DNA of 64,000 nt from Leucosporidium creatinivorum (Eukaryota > Basidiomycota > Microbotryomycetes > Leucosporidiales > Leucosporidiaceae), in assembly GCA_001600635.1 (NCBI GenBank), contig BCKL01000015.1, positions 1 through 64,000 on the forward strand, in the 5' to 3' direction. The position numbers were made by a program, and so were the translations under genes. Under the pieces are notes generated by a model. The model saw only the letters and a list, made by a program, of their open reading frames with translations, searched no databases and was not told where the DNA came from. Position 1 is the first letter of the stretch, and the number at the start of each line of letters is the position of its first letter. Shown here piece after piece: positions 22,623 to 33,800 of this stretch.

Positions 22623-25265
22623 TCAAACCTGGTTGATCATAGTCATCAAACCCTCCCTATAATCGCCGCTCGTCTCTCCCATCACGGCCATGCTCAGCTC
22701 CTTGGTGTACTTGGCCTTGTAGGCCTGCTTGACTTGAGCAAAGTGGGCGCGATCCCAGTGGGCGCGGACAACGCTGTGGGAGAGGGCAGGTCAGCAGGGA
22801 CGCGAGAAGTAAAAATGGCGAGAGGACGAACCGCATGATGAGCAAGAGATCTTTGGTACCCATTCCGGCCATGGACTTGTGGATGAGCTTGGCGTCGCGC
22901 CCTATTCGGTTCGGCGCAGTCAGCCCTCGTCCTTCAACCTCCGCGTTAGACAGTCGAGAGACTCACAGGCTCCAGTGGTGTCCTTCTTCCCACCCTCCAA
23001 CGCATGGAGGTACATCTCCTTCAAGTGGCCGTCGATGGACTGCTTGATCTGGCGCGTGAGGGGGCGCTTCTTGGATTGGAGGTAGGCGGCTTGGAGGGCG
23101 TTGAGGTGTGTGGGCGAGCGGGCGAAGATGATGGAGGAGCTGTGGTGGGTTGAACGGGAGGGGTCAGCGAGGGAGAGAAGAGAAAGCAAGTGAGGACGGG
23201 ACGGACAGAAGCTGTTGGTCCGTGTCCATGCCGAAGCATTTGGAGAGGGACTGTAGAGGCGAGCAATGTCAGCTGGCGCTCCTGCACGCGAAGAGGAATA
23301 TAAGGCTCACCTGAAGATCCTGCTGCACCATCTGCTGATTCACCTGCGCCTGGCCCATGCCTCCTCCCGCTCCACCAAACCCACCAACCGCTCCAACCCC
23401 ACTCTCCGTCCTCCCTCCCATCGGCTGATCCTTCCAATCCCCCAACAAAGCGACCTGCATAGCTCCCTTCGTCTTGAAGGACAACTCGTCGAGCACGGTC
23501 TTGTCGAGCGGTTTGGAGTAGCGCGCTTGGAAGGCGGACCGGAGGAGGTCGTAGGAGAGGGGTGGGCGGCCGATCAGGATCTCGGTGAGGAGGGTCTGCG
23601 TTCGGTAGGAGGGGGTACGGAGTGAGTAGGCGAGGGGAGAGAGGGAAGGGCGACGAGAATCAGCGATCAGCGTTCGCCCAGACCCGTCGTCGAGAATCGT
23701 CGCCGAGCGGTAGAAGAGCGAGCAACGCACCTCGTTCGTTCCGAGTCCCTTGCAAGCCTCGTAGATGTTCTCGAGGTCGGCGTAAAGCGGTCCTTGGACG
23801 ACCTGTTGTGTTGAGAGAAGGGAGAGAGAAGTTAGCTCATCGCCGAGGAAGCGAGAAAGCGAGCCGAGTATCATACTTGAAGGACGAGCGTCTCGTAGTT
23901 ACCTGTAGAGTATCGAAAAGGGAGGTCAGCTACTTGCTGGACCAAAGAGAGAGGCGCAAAACTCACCTCCCAGCTCCTTCTCCAATAGCTTCTCGAGATC
24001 CTTGCCCTCGCGAGCCTTGTAAGCGTACTTGAGCACGGGGAGGCGAACAGCGGGCATAGGCATGATGATAGAAGTAATCTTGGCCTCGTCGGTCTGTTCA
24101 ACACCTCTCGAACAATCAGCTACCTCCCTTCGGCTCTAAACCTCCTGGCCGAAAGCGAGAGAACTCACCCCAAATCCTTTACAAGCCTTCTTGATAGCCT
24201 GTACATCTGCATCGGGGTTGTAGCCGTCCACAGCTGTGCCCTCGCGGACCTTCTCATGGGCAGGAAGGAGGGGGTTCTCAGCGGGGTGGATGGGCGAGCC
24301 GAGGTAGGTGCGAGGAATGGGAGGAGGGCCGCCGAAGTTCTGCTGCTGGGGCTGCTGGGGGTAGCCTTGAGGTTGACCGTAGGCTCCTTGAGGAGGAGGA
24401 GGGCCGCCGAATTGGGGCTGTCCGGGCGCGCCGAATTGGCCTGGAGGAGGAGGAGCGCCGTAGCCCTGCTGCTGCTGCTGAGGCGGTTGGCCGTAGCCCT
24501 GGTTAGGCGTAGGGGGACCGCCGTATTGTGGTTGATAGCCGCCTTGGCCGTAACCTTGGGCAGGGGGAGGGGCGCCGTATCCGCCTGCTCGGTGAGGGGG
24601 GTCAGCGATCGCCGAGATGGGAGGAGAGCCGGCGAGGGTTGAGCATACCGGGAGCAGGAGCGCCGTATTGACCCTGAGGAGGGGGAGGCGCACCATACCC
24701 CTGTTGAGGAGCGTATTGGCCTTGACCTTGAGGAGGTTGCCCGTCTGAGCGGAGATACGAGCGGTCAGCTGGAACTTGGGTGAGCGAGAGGGGGGGAGCG
24801 TACAGGGAGGTTGCTGGCCTGGAGCGCCGTATTGCTGCTGAGGTTGCCCGTACTGGCTCGGAGGAGGAGCGCCGGCGTCTGTTGAAGGAGAGGGGCATGA
24901 CGGTGAGCGGTGTACGAGGGCGGATGGAGTCGGACCAGCAGCGCAGTCCCGCAACCCTCGACTGCAAAGCTACATCTGCACTTCGTTCGTCTCCCTTCGC
25001 CAGCTCCTGAACCGTCTCCCCTCTTCCCTGCGGGAGGCTCGAGGACTCTGGGAACGTTGGCTGTATGGGAGCAGCATGAGTAGCATCGTAACAGCGCAGA
25101 AGCCCGCCTGTATTAATGACGAGCTCTCGCCGCTGTCTGATCTGCTCCAGCTGCTCCCATTGAACTCGCCCTTCCCGCTTCCCTGGATCACCAGCGACAC
25201 ACTCCTGTACACCAAGCAGAACAGCGAGCAGTCGACTCACTGTATTGAGGTTGATAGTTGGCCAT
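22623..25265 (-). CDS. Annexin with Pro/Gly/Gln/Tyr-rich N-terminus
   Basis: ATG at 25265 (MANYQPQYS), stop at 22623. The first ~200 residues are repeats of YGAPPPPxQ, GYGxPPQQ and GGYQPQYGGPP type. Four annexin repeats follow: repeat 1 ADVQAIKKACKGFGTDEAKI; repeat 2 ADLENIYEACKGLGTNE; repeat 3, LNALQAAYLQSKKRPL...IDGHLKEMYLHALEGG; repeat 4 DAKLIHKSMAGMGTKD. Repeats 1, 2 and 4 keep the GxGT type-II calcium site, while repeat 3 looks degenerate. A Gly/Met/Gln-rich linker (GGFGGAGGGMGQAQVNQQM) sits between repeats 2 and 3. Known role: calcium-dependent binding to acidic phospholipids in membrane organisation. The N-terminus resembles annexin A7/A11 and fungal ANXC types. Multiple small exons; the end ...MTMINQV matches the usual annexin C-terminus. 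Confidence 0.93.
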
Positions 25266-25499
25266 TGTGTTCGACTCAGAGAGCGATGTGGCGGGAAGCA
25301 GAGAGTTGAGGAGGGATTCCAACTCGAAGGGGATCGGAGGCGGTGCTCGAGCTCGACCCCACATCTTGGCGAAAGAGGAGGCGGGGTCGTTTTGCAGACG
25401 AGTATATGAGGAGGCAGAACGACGTGAGAGAGGGGACTGCAAGAGTAAGATGCAGAGAGCGAGTCGCTCCTTTTCTCGGCGCTCGGCGTTCAGAGGGTG
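25266..25499. other. Upstream region of the annexin gene
   Basis: Leader and promoter of the minus-strand annexin, ending where repeat R1 becomes recognisable. No gene seen. Confidence 0.4.
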
Positions 25500-27150
25500 A
25501 GGCAAGTCCGAGCCTTCGGAGGGGCGTTGCAGCTGCAGAGCAGTGTGTCCGAATCGTCAGCCATCCCAGACGACATCAGATAAAGTGTCGCAGACTCAAG
25601 CAGATAGGCTGACCCGCCCTCCTCCGCAGAAGAGGGAGAAGCTCGACTAACTCGGCTCGGCGATCGCTCTTCAGCTCGCGTCGGCTGCCTTGTGGCCGGG
25701 GAACGGCTCGATTACCCTGCCACCAGCGCTCCCAGTCATGTAAAGCTCACTACAGTGTCAGCAAAAGTTGCACTCTCACCTGCCGCCTGCAGAAGTCCGC
25801 GAGCTCGGCGAGGGCCTCGCCCTTCCGGATGCTGCAAATTCCCAGTCGAGCGTTTTGGACCAACAAGAGGTTGCCCTTGTCTACTCGCATGCCGGATCTG
25901 TTGGCTAGACCAACAGACACGACAGGCGTAGGGCGGGAGCATGAGCCTGCTAGGGCTTCGGCGATCGCGTTCGAGCGCAAGGCTTAACATGTAGGAATCA
26001 TGCGCCGTTTTCGGCAGAGTTGCATGTGAGCGAGTCGTTATCCACTTCTATCGAAGCCGGATGAGTGCCACCACTAGCTGTCCTACAGCTTGCGAAAGAA
26101 GGAGGATCTGCCGCCGAGCTGGGGCCGTAGCGCGACGCTTAACGAGGAGTGGCTCATAGAGAATCAGCTCAATGAGCACAATCCGTGTCATTCCCAGAGG
26201 TGTAGAGCTGAGGTCTGGCTCAATTAGCAGAGCCCTAGCAAAGCGAGCAGCTCCGCCGAGGACGTCGCGATGAGCTCGGTGCAGCCTCTTGCCCAAATGC
26301 TGCTTTCAACAGACATCGTGGGCGATCGCCGTTCAGCTCGCTTCAGGATCGATAGCCTCACAGCCAACACGAGCATCGCTCGTCTCGACCGAGAAGCGAG
26401 TTTACTCCGTCGCCGAAGCCGAGCCATGCCTCATCCTACTTGGCTACTTTAGTCTGCTGTATCGCACAGGAAAGGCTGGATGTTTGAGACCCGATGCGTG
26501 ATGGCTTCCCTCCAGTCAGCGGCAACGACGCCCTGGAGCGCGCCGTCGCCGAATGACACGGGGAAGCTGAAACTCGGCGCACGACAGGACGGTCGAGGGT
26601 ACCAGCTGATACCCGAGAGAGAGAGCAACATCTGCTGTTTTACCAAGCCGACACTTGAGAAGACCGCCGAGAGTAACCTATGCAAGAAGATGACGAGTGC
26701 AAGCTTCAACCAAACTCGGCGCTCGCCGTCACATGCAGAGGCTGGCGGCGATCTCAGAGCGACTTGAGGGTAGAGCAGCCACAGCACAGTAGCGCAAATC
26801 CCCCAAAAGGCGCACAGAGCCCGCCAGAGCCGCTCACTGCAGCTCCAGCGACACCCTGTCGCCTCGCGAGCGGCTCGCCTTCGCCTCGGTTTAGCTGGGC
26901 TCCGGCACCGGAGGTGGACGAAGAGGCTCCAGATACAGCTAGATGGCCACATCGCCGGAGCTGTCTAGGGGCTCATCTGAACCTTGATGGCGAGCGATGG
27001 CGGCCCCTAGAATCGTGTTGAAATTAATCCAAGCCCCCCCTGGACTATAGCGAGAGTGCCAGCAGACTTCGGTCCGCCGAAGCAAGAAGCGACGGCTCCG
27101 AACCTTCGCCGAGCAGTCGACGGAGGCTCAGATTGCCTGCAGCCCTTTGC
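25500..27150. repeat. Degenerate dispersed repeat, copy R1
   Basis: Blocks of this stretch match 47.57-48.96 kb in the same order and orientation: GCAGCTGCAGAGCAGT (25.53 / 47.60 kb), CTGCAGAAGTCCGCGAGCTC (25.79 / 47.86 kb), CAAAGCGAGC-GCTCCGCCGAGG (26.24 / 48.19 kb), GTCTCGACCGAGAAGCGAGT (26.38 / 48.35 kb), GACGGTCGAGGGTACCAGCT (26.59 / 48.51 kb) and CCCGCCAGAGCCG...GCAGCTCCAG (26.82 / 48.73 kb). The matches are separated by indels and diverged sequence. No transposase, reverse transcriptase or terminal repeat can be recognised, so the family is unknown. Frames inside (for example complement 26449-26952) lack any known domain. Confidence 0.75.
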
Positions 27151-27405
27151 AGAGCAGCAGAGGCATCTTGGTATACAGCTCGAGAGGTCTAGGTGCTTTT
27201 ATTTGCCTTCACCAGCGCCGAAACGCCCTTCGCCCGGGCAGAGGTTGGTAGGCGGCTCGCTCCTCTGCTCTTCTCAGGCTTCTGTGCTACCCTACAGACA
27301 TTTATGACGTCCTCAATGTACCCAAAAAAAAACCTCCCTCGCCCACGCCTCCAGCCGTGCACCACCCCTTCCCTTCCTCTCCCAATTCTCTCAACCCGCT
27401 CGGCG

Positions 27406-27486
<81 letters not shown>

Positions 27487-27491
27487 TTACT
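27151..27491. other. Intergenic tract containing a 77-nt poly-C run
   Basis: It holds the tail of R1, a short A-rich block and the homopolymer at 27407-27483. The long proline ORF on + and the glycine ORF on - across this tract are artefacts of the homopolymer. Confidence 0.7.
27407..27483. repeat. Poly-C (poly-G on minus) homopolymer, 77 nt
   Basis: 77 uninterrupted C residues, nine bases beyond the stop codon of the minus-strand mitochondrial-protein gene. On that gene's sense strand it is a poly-G run at the start of the 3' UTR, a strong G-quadruplex former. The true length is likely to vary or be mis-assembled. Confidence 0.9.
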
Positions 27492-28270
27492 TCAAACCCT
27501 CCCACTTCCCCCGACCTCGCCCGCCCCAGCCCCCGTACTAACCAACAGAGGGAGGACTTCCCCTTCCTTGACTGCAATCTCCTCTGCCGTGTCGGGGACG
27601 AGGTAGTCACCGCCGTAGAGCCCTAGGAGACCGACGGCGAAGAGGGAGAGGGAGAGGTAGAGGCGCGTTTTGGGGGGGAGGACTGTGGGAGTGTAGGAGA
27701 GTCAGTTTGAGCTCTTTGAGAGGGTGGAGGAGTATGGGAACAGCGAGATCTGAAGTGGCATCTGAGCTGGCCTGCGATGCGAAGCCGAGCTCGGCCTCAG
27801 TGAAAGAGCGAAAGAGACTGACCCAAGTAGGATTCCCATAGGTTCCTCTGTTTGACAGTCTTTCCCCTGGCTTTAGCGACCAAAGGAGGTTCGGCCCATG
27901 ATCCCTTGTGTAGTGATTCCCTCCAAGTGTCGTCTGAGAGAGGGAGAGCTTTCGTCAAATTTGACGAGCTGAGTGGGCTCAAATTTGACGCCTCACAAGC
28001 TTTCCCTTTGCCCTTGGGGTCTTGGGGCTGTACGAGAGTGGATGAGCCTGGAATGGTGGATGAAGGGGTAGCAGCTGAGATGGCTGCTGGATGGGAGTAT
28101 AAGGGAGAGGGAGAAGCGGATAAGGGTGCCGTGTGAGTCGTGCAGGGAGGTGGTCGAGCGGGAGCTGATGGAGCTGCTGCTGATGATGGCCGTCCTTTGC
28201 GAGCTTTTGAGGCTACAGAGTAGTATCGTAAAGTGGAAGTAGATGCTCGGCTGCTAGCAACGGATAGCAT
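27492..28270 (-). CDS. Small mitochondrial membrane protein (hypothetical)
   Basis: Two exons: about 27824-28270 (ATG at 28270) and 27492-27682 (TGA stop), joined ...NLWESYL to VLPPKTRL. Product about 210 residues. The N-terminus (MLSVASSRASTSTLRYYSVASKAR) is Arg/Ser-rich without acidic residues, a typical matrix-targeting presequence. A Pro/Ser/Ala-rich linker follows, then a conserved-looking block (LPLSDDTWRESLHKGSW and TVKQRNLWESYL), one hydrophobic segment (LYLSLSLFAVGLLGLYGG) and a short acidic-to-Gly/Val tail. I do not recognise a named family; an inner-membrane protein or assembly factor is likely. It shares a 165-bp divergent promoter with the sideroflexin gene. Confidence 0.7.
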
Positions 28271-28435
28271 CGTAGCTGTAGTCGAATATGGTCAAGTTTC
28301 AACCCGCGACTTCGCGCGCATCTTCCCACCTCTCTCTCCGCCTTTCTCGTCGCGCTTCGTTTGGCTTCTGCTCCTGCTTCTTCGAGGGTTCGGTAGATTG
28401 GTATCAGGCATAGATTAGGATCACTCGCTACAACC
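28271..28435. promoter_or_regulatory. Divergent promoter between two mitochondrial-protein genes
   Basis: Only 165 bp separate the start codons of the minus-strand small mitochondrial protein and the plus-strand sideroflexin. A CT-rich block (TCTCTCCGCCTTTCTCGTCG) lies in the middle. The short shared region suggests coordinated expression of two mitochondrial membrane proteins. Confidence 0.55.
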
Positions 28436-30629
28436 ATGGCCGCCAACGACGTCAACCACAGCGCCAACAAGAACAAGGACTTGAACACTCCGCCCGTCGA
28501 CATTAGTGAGTCAACCCGAGCTGTAGCGTGTTGAACGCGATCGGAGGATGCGCATATGGAGCAGTGGAGCTCTCGAGGGTGGATGGTGCTCTGCCGTAGC
28601 TTGGAGAGCTGTGTTCGCGCCGTGGCGAGTGGCAGAACTCGTTCACCAGCTTCAGAGGGGCGTAGAGGGTGCAGAACGACCTGATGGCTATTCGAGGGTC
28701 ACGAATGCTGTCGAGGTAGCTGTATCGCCGTTTCTGAGCGCGCCCTCCCAAGCATCGTCCAGCTCGCAGCGCCATCGCCGAAGGACCGAGCGCTGACCTT
28801 CTCCTCCTTTTCCCTTCGCTGACCTCGAACAGCTCAATCCCGCTATGACACCAAAACCTACAGTGCGTACCCATCACCTCCTTCCCCACCCCTCCCTACT
28901 AACCCCCCTCCCCTCTGATCCAACAGTCGGCCGCCTCCGTCATTTCGCCTCCATCACCTCCCCCCTCACCCTCCTCGCCTCGTCTGCCGAGTTGGTCGAG
29001 GCACAAAAGTTCTTGAAGGAGTATCAGGAGGGCGTTGGTAGGGGACGGGAGGCCTGGGGGCGGGAGGAGGAGTGTGGAGTGTGGAGGAAGAAGCAGTTGG
29101 TCGACTCGAGCTTGCACCCTGGTGCGTTCGTTCATCTGGCTGGCTGGCTGGCTGCTTTCCCTCCCTCGGCCTGAGGCCAACTACTAACCTTGGGGATCCC
29201 CTATCGCTCTTCACGCGCCGTTACACACACCACAAAACAGACACCGGCCTCCCCGTGCCCCTCCCTTTCCGCCTCTCGGCCTTTGTGCCCACCAACCTCC
29301 TCATCGTAGGCGGCATGCTCATGCCCAACCCTACACTCAAGAGCGTCATCTTTTGGCAGTGGGCGAACCAGAGTTTGAATGGTGCGTTTTGGTGTTCTCT
29401 GGGAAAGAGGGAGAGAGGGTGAGGAGGGAGAGAGCTGACGCAGGTGGGACTGGGGTCGAACAGTGTGCGTCAATTATTCGAATGCGAATAAGAGTATCGA
29501 GATGAGTAATGGGGAGATTGCTGGTGGTGAGTCCTTGGGTTCCTTCTCTCTCGGTTTCGCCGAAGTGAGAAGCTCGACTGACCCTTCCTGCCTACTTCCC
29601 TTCCGCTCCCTCTCCTCTTGTCTTCATCTTCATCTCCATCGAAAAAACCACACTCGCTCTACCACCCCAACAGCCTACGTCGCCGCCACCGTAGCCTCAT
29701 GCTCCATCGCCGTGGGCCTGTCGACCCTCGTCCCCCGCCTGCGCGGTCTGCAGCCTACCACCAAGGCTTTGTTGTCCAAGTTCATCCCTTTCGCTTCCGT
29801 GGCGAGTGCGGGAGTGGTCAATATTGGCTTGATGAGGTGGAAGGAGATTAGGGATGGTGAGTTGCGAGGGAGGGCGGGAGGGAGGGAGGAGAGCGGCAGA
29901 GGCTGACGATCCCTCTTGTCTCCCTCTCTCGCTCCGCATCTTTCAACTTGATTCGAAACAGGCATCTCGGTCTACCCTCCCGCGGATGAGAAGACGGGCC
30001 GCCTTAACACCCAGGAGCTGGGCAAGTCGTCCACTGCCGGAGGGTACGCCATTGGCCAAACAGCCGCAAGTCGGGTGTTTACCAACATGTGCGTATCTCT
30101 CTCTCTCTCTCTTCTGCCTTCTTTGCTTTGAGCGAGCAAGGAATGAAAAAAAAGCTGAGCCTTCCCCAACCCCCGCCGCGCCGAACTCGCAACGCAGCCC
30201 GACGTTGATCCTCCCGCCGGTGATTATTACTCTCCTCGAGAGGAGGGGGGCGTTCAAGGGACCTAATGGGGCGAGGTTGAACACTGCGACCAACCTTGGT
30301 GAGTCGTTGCTTTCCTTCTCTGAGGAGAGGAGCTGTGAGAGAGTGTTCGGCGTTGAGCTGACCTCTCGCTTTCTTCCCTCTTCTTTCCCTTTCCTTCTCC
30401 CCCTCCCTACCCTGTCACCTTATCAACACCTACCTTTTTTCTCCGCTATTCCTCTCCCGCCCGCCCCGCCCCGGTTACCACTCTAGGCCTCATCGGCGTC
30501 TCGCTGTTGGCCTTCCTGCCCCCCGCCATCGCCGTGTATCCTCAACGCGGGTCGATTGACCCCAAGAAGTTGGAGGTGAGGTTTAGGGAGTTGGAGTACC
30601 AGAGGGTCGAGTTTAATAAGGGGTTGTAG
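28436..30629 (+). CDS. FSF1: Sideroflexin (mitochondrial amino-acid carrier, Fsf1-like)
   Basis: ATG at 28436 (MAANDVNHSANKNKDLN), TAG at 30627-30629. Spliced product about 330 residues, the usual sideroflexin length. Family marks in order: RYDTKTYVGRLRHFASITSP; the HPDTG motif (HPDTGLPVPLPFRLSAFVP) followed by a hydrophobic VPTNLLIVGGMLMP; FWQWANQSLNVCVNYSNANK; a membrane segment AYVAATVASCSIAVGLSTL; FIPFASVASAGVVNIGLMR; GISVYPPADEKTG; and the C-terminal LLAFLPPAIAVYPQRGSID. Known role: inner-membrane transport of serine and related amino acids for mitochondrial one-carbon metabolism. Eight or more exons with 60-200 nt introns. No break seen. Confidence 0.94.
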
Positions 30630-30887
30630 TTGCTGCTCTATTAGAGGGAGTGGAAGGAATAGAAGGGGGAGCGCCGAGCTTGGACAGGGGAAAGAGAGAG
30701 ATGTAGGGGAGCAGTGGAGGCGAGCTTGGAGGGTTCTCAGAGTTACAGACTTCTCTATAGTCCTACATACGGCTCTTCCGACATTCAAAGATTGTTCCCC
30801 GCAGTGTTGCCCCCCTCCTCTTCTGCCAGCTCGAGCAGAGCGTCACCTTTCCTTCCTCCTTGTCGTCTCGTCTCGTCTCCAACAGCG

Positions 30888-33800
30888 ATGGCGCCGTTCC
30901 CAACTCGACGACCTTCACAACAATCTTCACTATTACCTACAGCACACACTCCCGCTTACCCTCCCGCACCTTATCCCACCACTACTCCTACATCTCAGCA
31001 CAACTCACCCTCTCCCTCCCCTTCGGGCTCACCTCGTCGTTCCCCTTCCCCTGCTCCCATTTCAACCCTCAGTCCTACACAGCTGTTTGGAGAGGTACAG
31101 ACTCCCACTGCTGGGGTGTCAGGCGGACTGGGCAGGACTGCTAAGAGTACAGAAACCGTCAGAAGGTTGCTCGAGGTGAGTGATGGCGCGTGCGGGGGGA
31201 ACGAACAAACGCGAGTAGTAGGGGGAGGGATGGGGTACAGCAGATATGGGGCTGAATGAGGAGCTGTAGGAATGTGTCCAGTCGCCTGCAGAGGCGCCCT
31301 GCTCGAGTACAACTCTCAGCGGACCGAGGGGCAGCAGCTCCACTCGCATCTCGCCGTCTCAGCTCTCTCTTTTCAGCAGAGGGGAGGGTCGGGCTGCTGA
31401 ATCGGGTGTAGTGGATGCTTGTCCTGCAGCTCTTGAGGCTACATGCTCCGTCTTGCTCCTCGTTCAGCGCTGGCTGGACGACGTAGAGGACGCTTCAATT
31501 CGCCGTCACGAGGCTAGGAGCTCTGCTGTTCGCTGCGGGGCTGTATCTAGCTCGGGGGTGCAACAGTTAAACAGAGCTGCTAGGGCTACGACCGCCCCTG
31601 TAGCTCTTCACAGCGGAGATTCCGCTCGAGCCACCGTTGTCGATGCGCACAGCTCGCTTTCTCGGCTGGATCAACAGACGTACGAGCTGTAGTCTGTTGC
31701 AGTTGATGTTCGGCGATGTTGATGTACCGGATCCAAAAGGCTTGAGCTGAACCCCCCTCTCCCATCACACAGGACAACCACCTCAAGTGAGCTCTGTCCT
31801 CGCTGCTTTCGCTCTCGCGGCGCCCGAGGCCGCCAAGCGATGACCGACCTGCTAACTCTTTTCCCTGCGCTCTGCACTTGCGCGCCTATTCACAGCCGAC
31901 ACATCTTTTTCAACGAGGATGTGAGCTCTCTGCGTTCCCTCGTGCTGTAGGCCGTCCTCGCTGACGCTCAAATTCAAATCACACGCAGGGCTTCCACAAC
32001 CACGCCTCGCATCACTGTGCGTTGTAGTGATGTAGTTGGCACGAGCAAGGCTGATCATCCTCTCTATTGTAGTACTCGCCTCCTACGCACTCGGCGCTGG
32101 ACCAACGTTGCTCAAAGAGATCTACGAGCTTCACTCCAAGCAGCAGGCCGTACGTTCTCCGAGCTCATCTGGCCTCGATTTGGAGTAATGCTGACATTCC
32201 ACACTGCCAACAGAAACCCATGCTACCCCTCCAACCCGCCACCATCAACGAGAGCAACTGGCTCGAGTTTCTCGGCGAGGAGCAGTGAGCTCGGCGTTCG
32301 CCTCTTTCCCCTCCAACTCACCAACTGACCTACTGCCCACCATCAGATACTACCCCAACTACCTCGCCTTCTTTCACCGCTTGATCTCTGCACCACCTAT
32401 CGCGCCGAGCCCTTACGCCGGACAGAAGACGAGCGTCGTGCCCGTCGTCGAGAAGTACTTGCTCGGCGGACAGGGAGATATGCTCACTCGGTAAGCAGTC
32501 AAGATCTACTCGCTTCCTGATTCCCGCTGACCTCGCCCTCACCGAACAGTGCCGTCTCGGGCGCAATTCACGGCCTCATCAACATCGGCTTTGGAATCGA
32601 GTTCGGCGTCTACGCCATCGTGGCTGAAGGCCTCGCCCAAAGCGCCGTCACCGACGCTCGTCTCACCTCCCTCTTCCCCTCCGCCTGGCCACCCATGCCT
32701 CCCCGCCCCTCGCCATTCCAGTCGACCCTCTCGTCCGCCTTCTCCTCGTTCAAATTCGGCGGCGGCATGGGCAAACGAGTCGCTTCTTCCGTGCCCTTCC
32801 TCTCCGGCCTTCCTATCGCTTCGCCTACCGACTCGTTTGCCAACACGGCCGCTTCCCTCCCCCGCGAGCGTCGGATTCCCCGCGCCGGCCTCGGGGGGTT
32901 CACCATCCTCGATCGCATCCTCCATGATCCTTACCTCGCTGCAGGGAGAGCAGGCAGGATGGACGATTTCCCCAAGTTGGATAGAGTGCTCGAGAGGGAG
33001 TCGAGGAGGATTGTGAAATGGTGTGAGGAGTGGAGGTTTGAGGGGGATGACAAGGCGAGGGGGGAGTGGGATGAGGATGGCGAGAGGGAGAGGGCCAAGA
33101 GTGTGGGAGAGGGGTTTGCGCCCAAGAGCCCCAGTTGGGAGGAGTGCGTCGAGAAGTGCGAGGAACTGATTTGGATGGCGACGGTGAGTTTTTCGCCTTC
33201 GACTCGAGCTGAAGGGGAGAGTCTGAGCTGACAGTGAACGGAGACAGGTCATCTACGCCGCTTCAAGTCGACCGGGATACGAGAATGTCAAGCTCGACTT
33301 TTTCCTGTGCGATTGGAGTCTCGAGCTGAACCTTTCGCCGAGCTGTTAGCTGACCCTCCCTCGCTCCACAGCATGCACGGCCTCACTTCCGTCCTCTTCC
33401 TTCCTTCCATCCTCCAAGTCATCTCCCCTCATCTTCGCCCATACGTCCTCTACTCGCACTTCCGCGTCATGGTCGGCTACTGGATCTCACGAGGCCGGTG
33501 AGTCGCTGCTCGGCGTTTACTCTCCGCTTCTCGTCGCTGATCTCTGCTCGCTCCGTCCCAACAGACCCGACCTCCACATCTGCGACACTCTCATGTCCGC
33601 TACCTCGACTCCCCTCCCTCCCAACCTCACCCCCGCCACCTCTTCCGCCATCTCGACCGCCCTCGCCCAGCTCGCCGAGAAGCAGACCTCGGATGAGCCC
33701 GAATCGCCGAAAACGCCTCAGGCCAGTAGCAATGGGAGGTTGAGGGATCTTAGCGAGGAGAGCGAGAGGGACGAGCCCGAGAACCCGGTCGAGAACGCTT

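Noticed and set aside
25500-27150. Reverse transcriptase, integrase or transposase remnants in R1/R2
   Set aside because: I looked for catalytic motifs and terminal repeats and found none; the repeats are left unclassified.
27193-27626. Long proline-rich (plus) and glycine-rich (minus) reading frames
   Set aside because: They exist only because of the 77-nt homopolymer; the flanking residues have no domain, and the true minus-strand gene stops just before the run.
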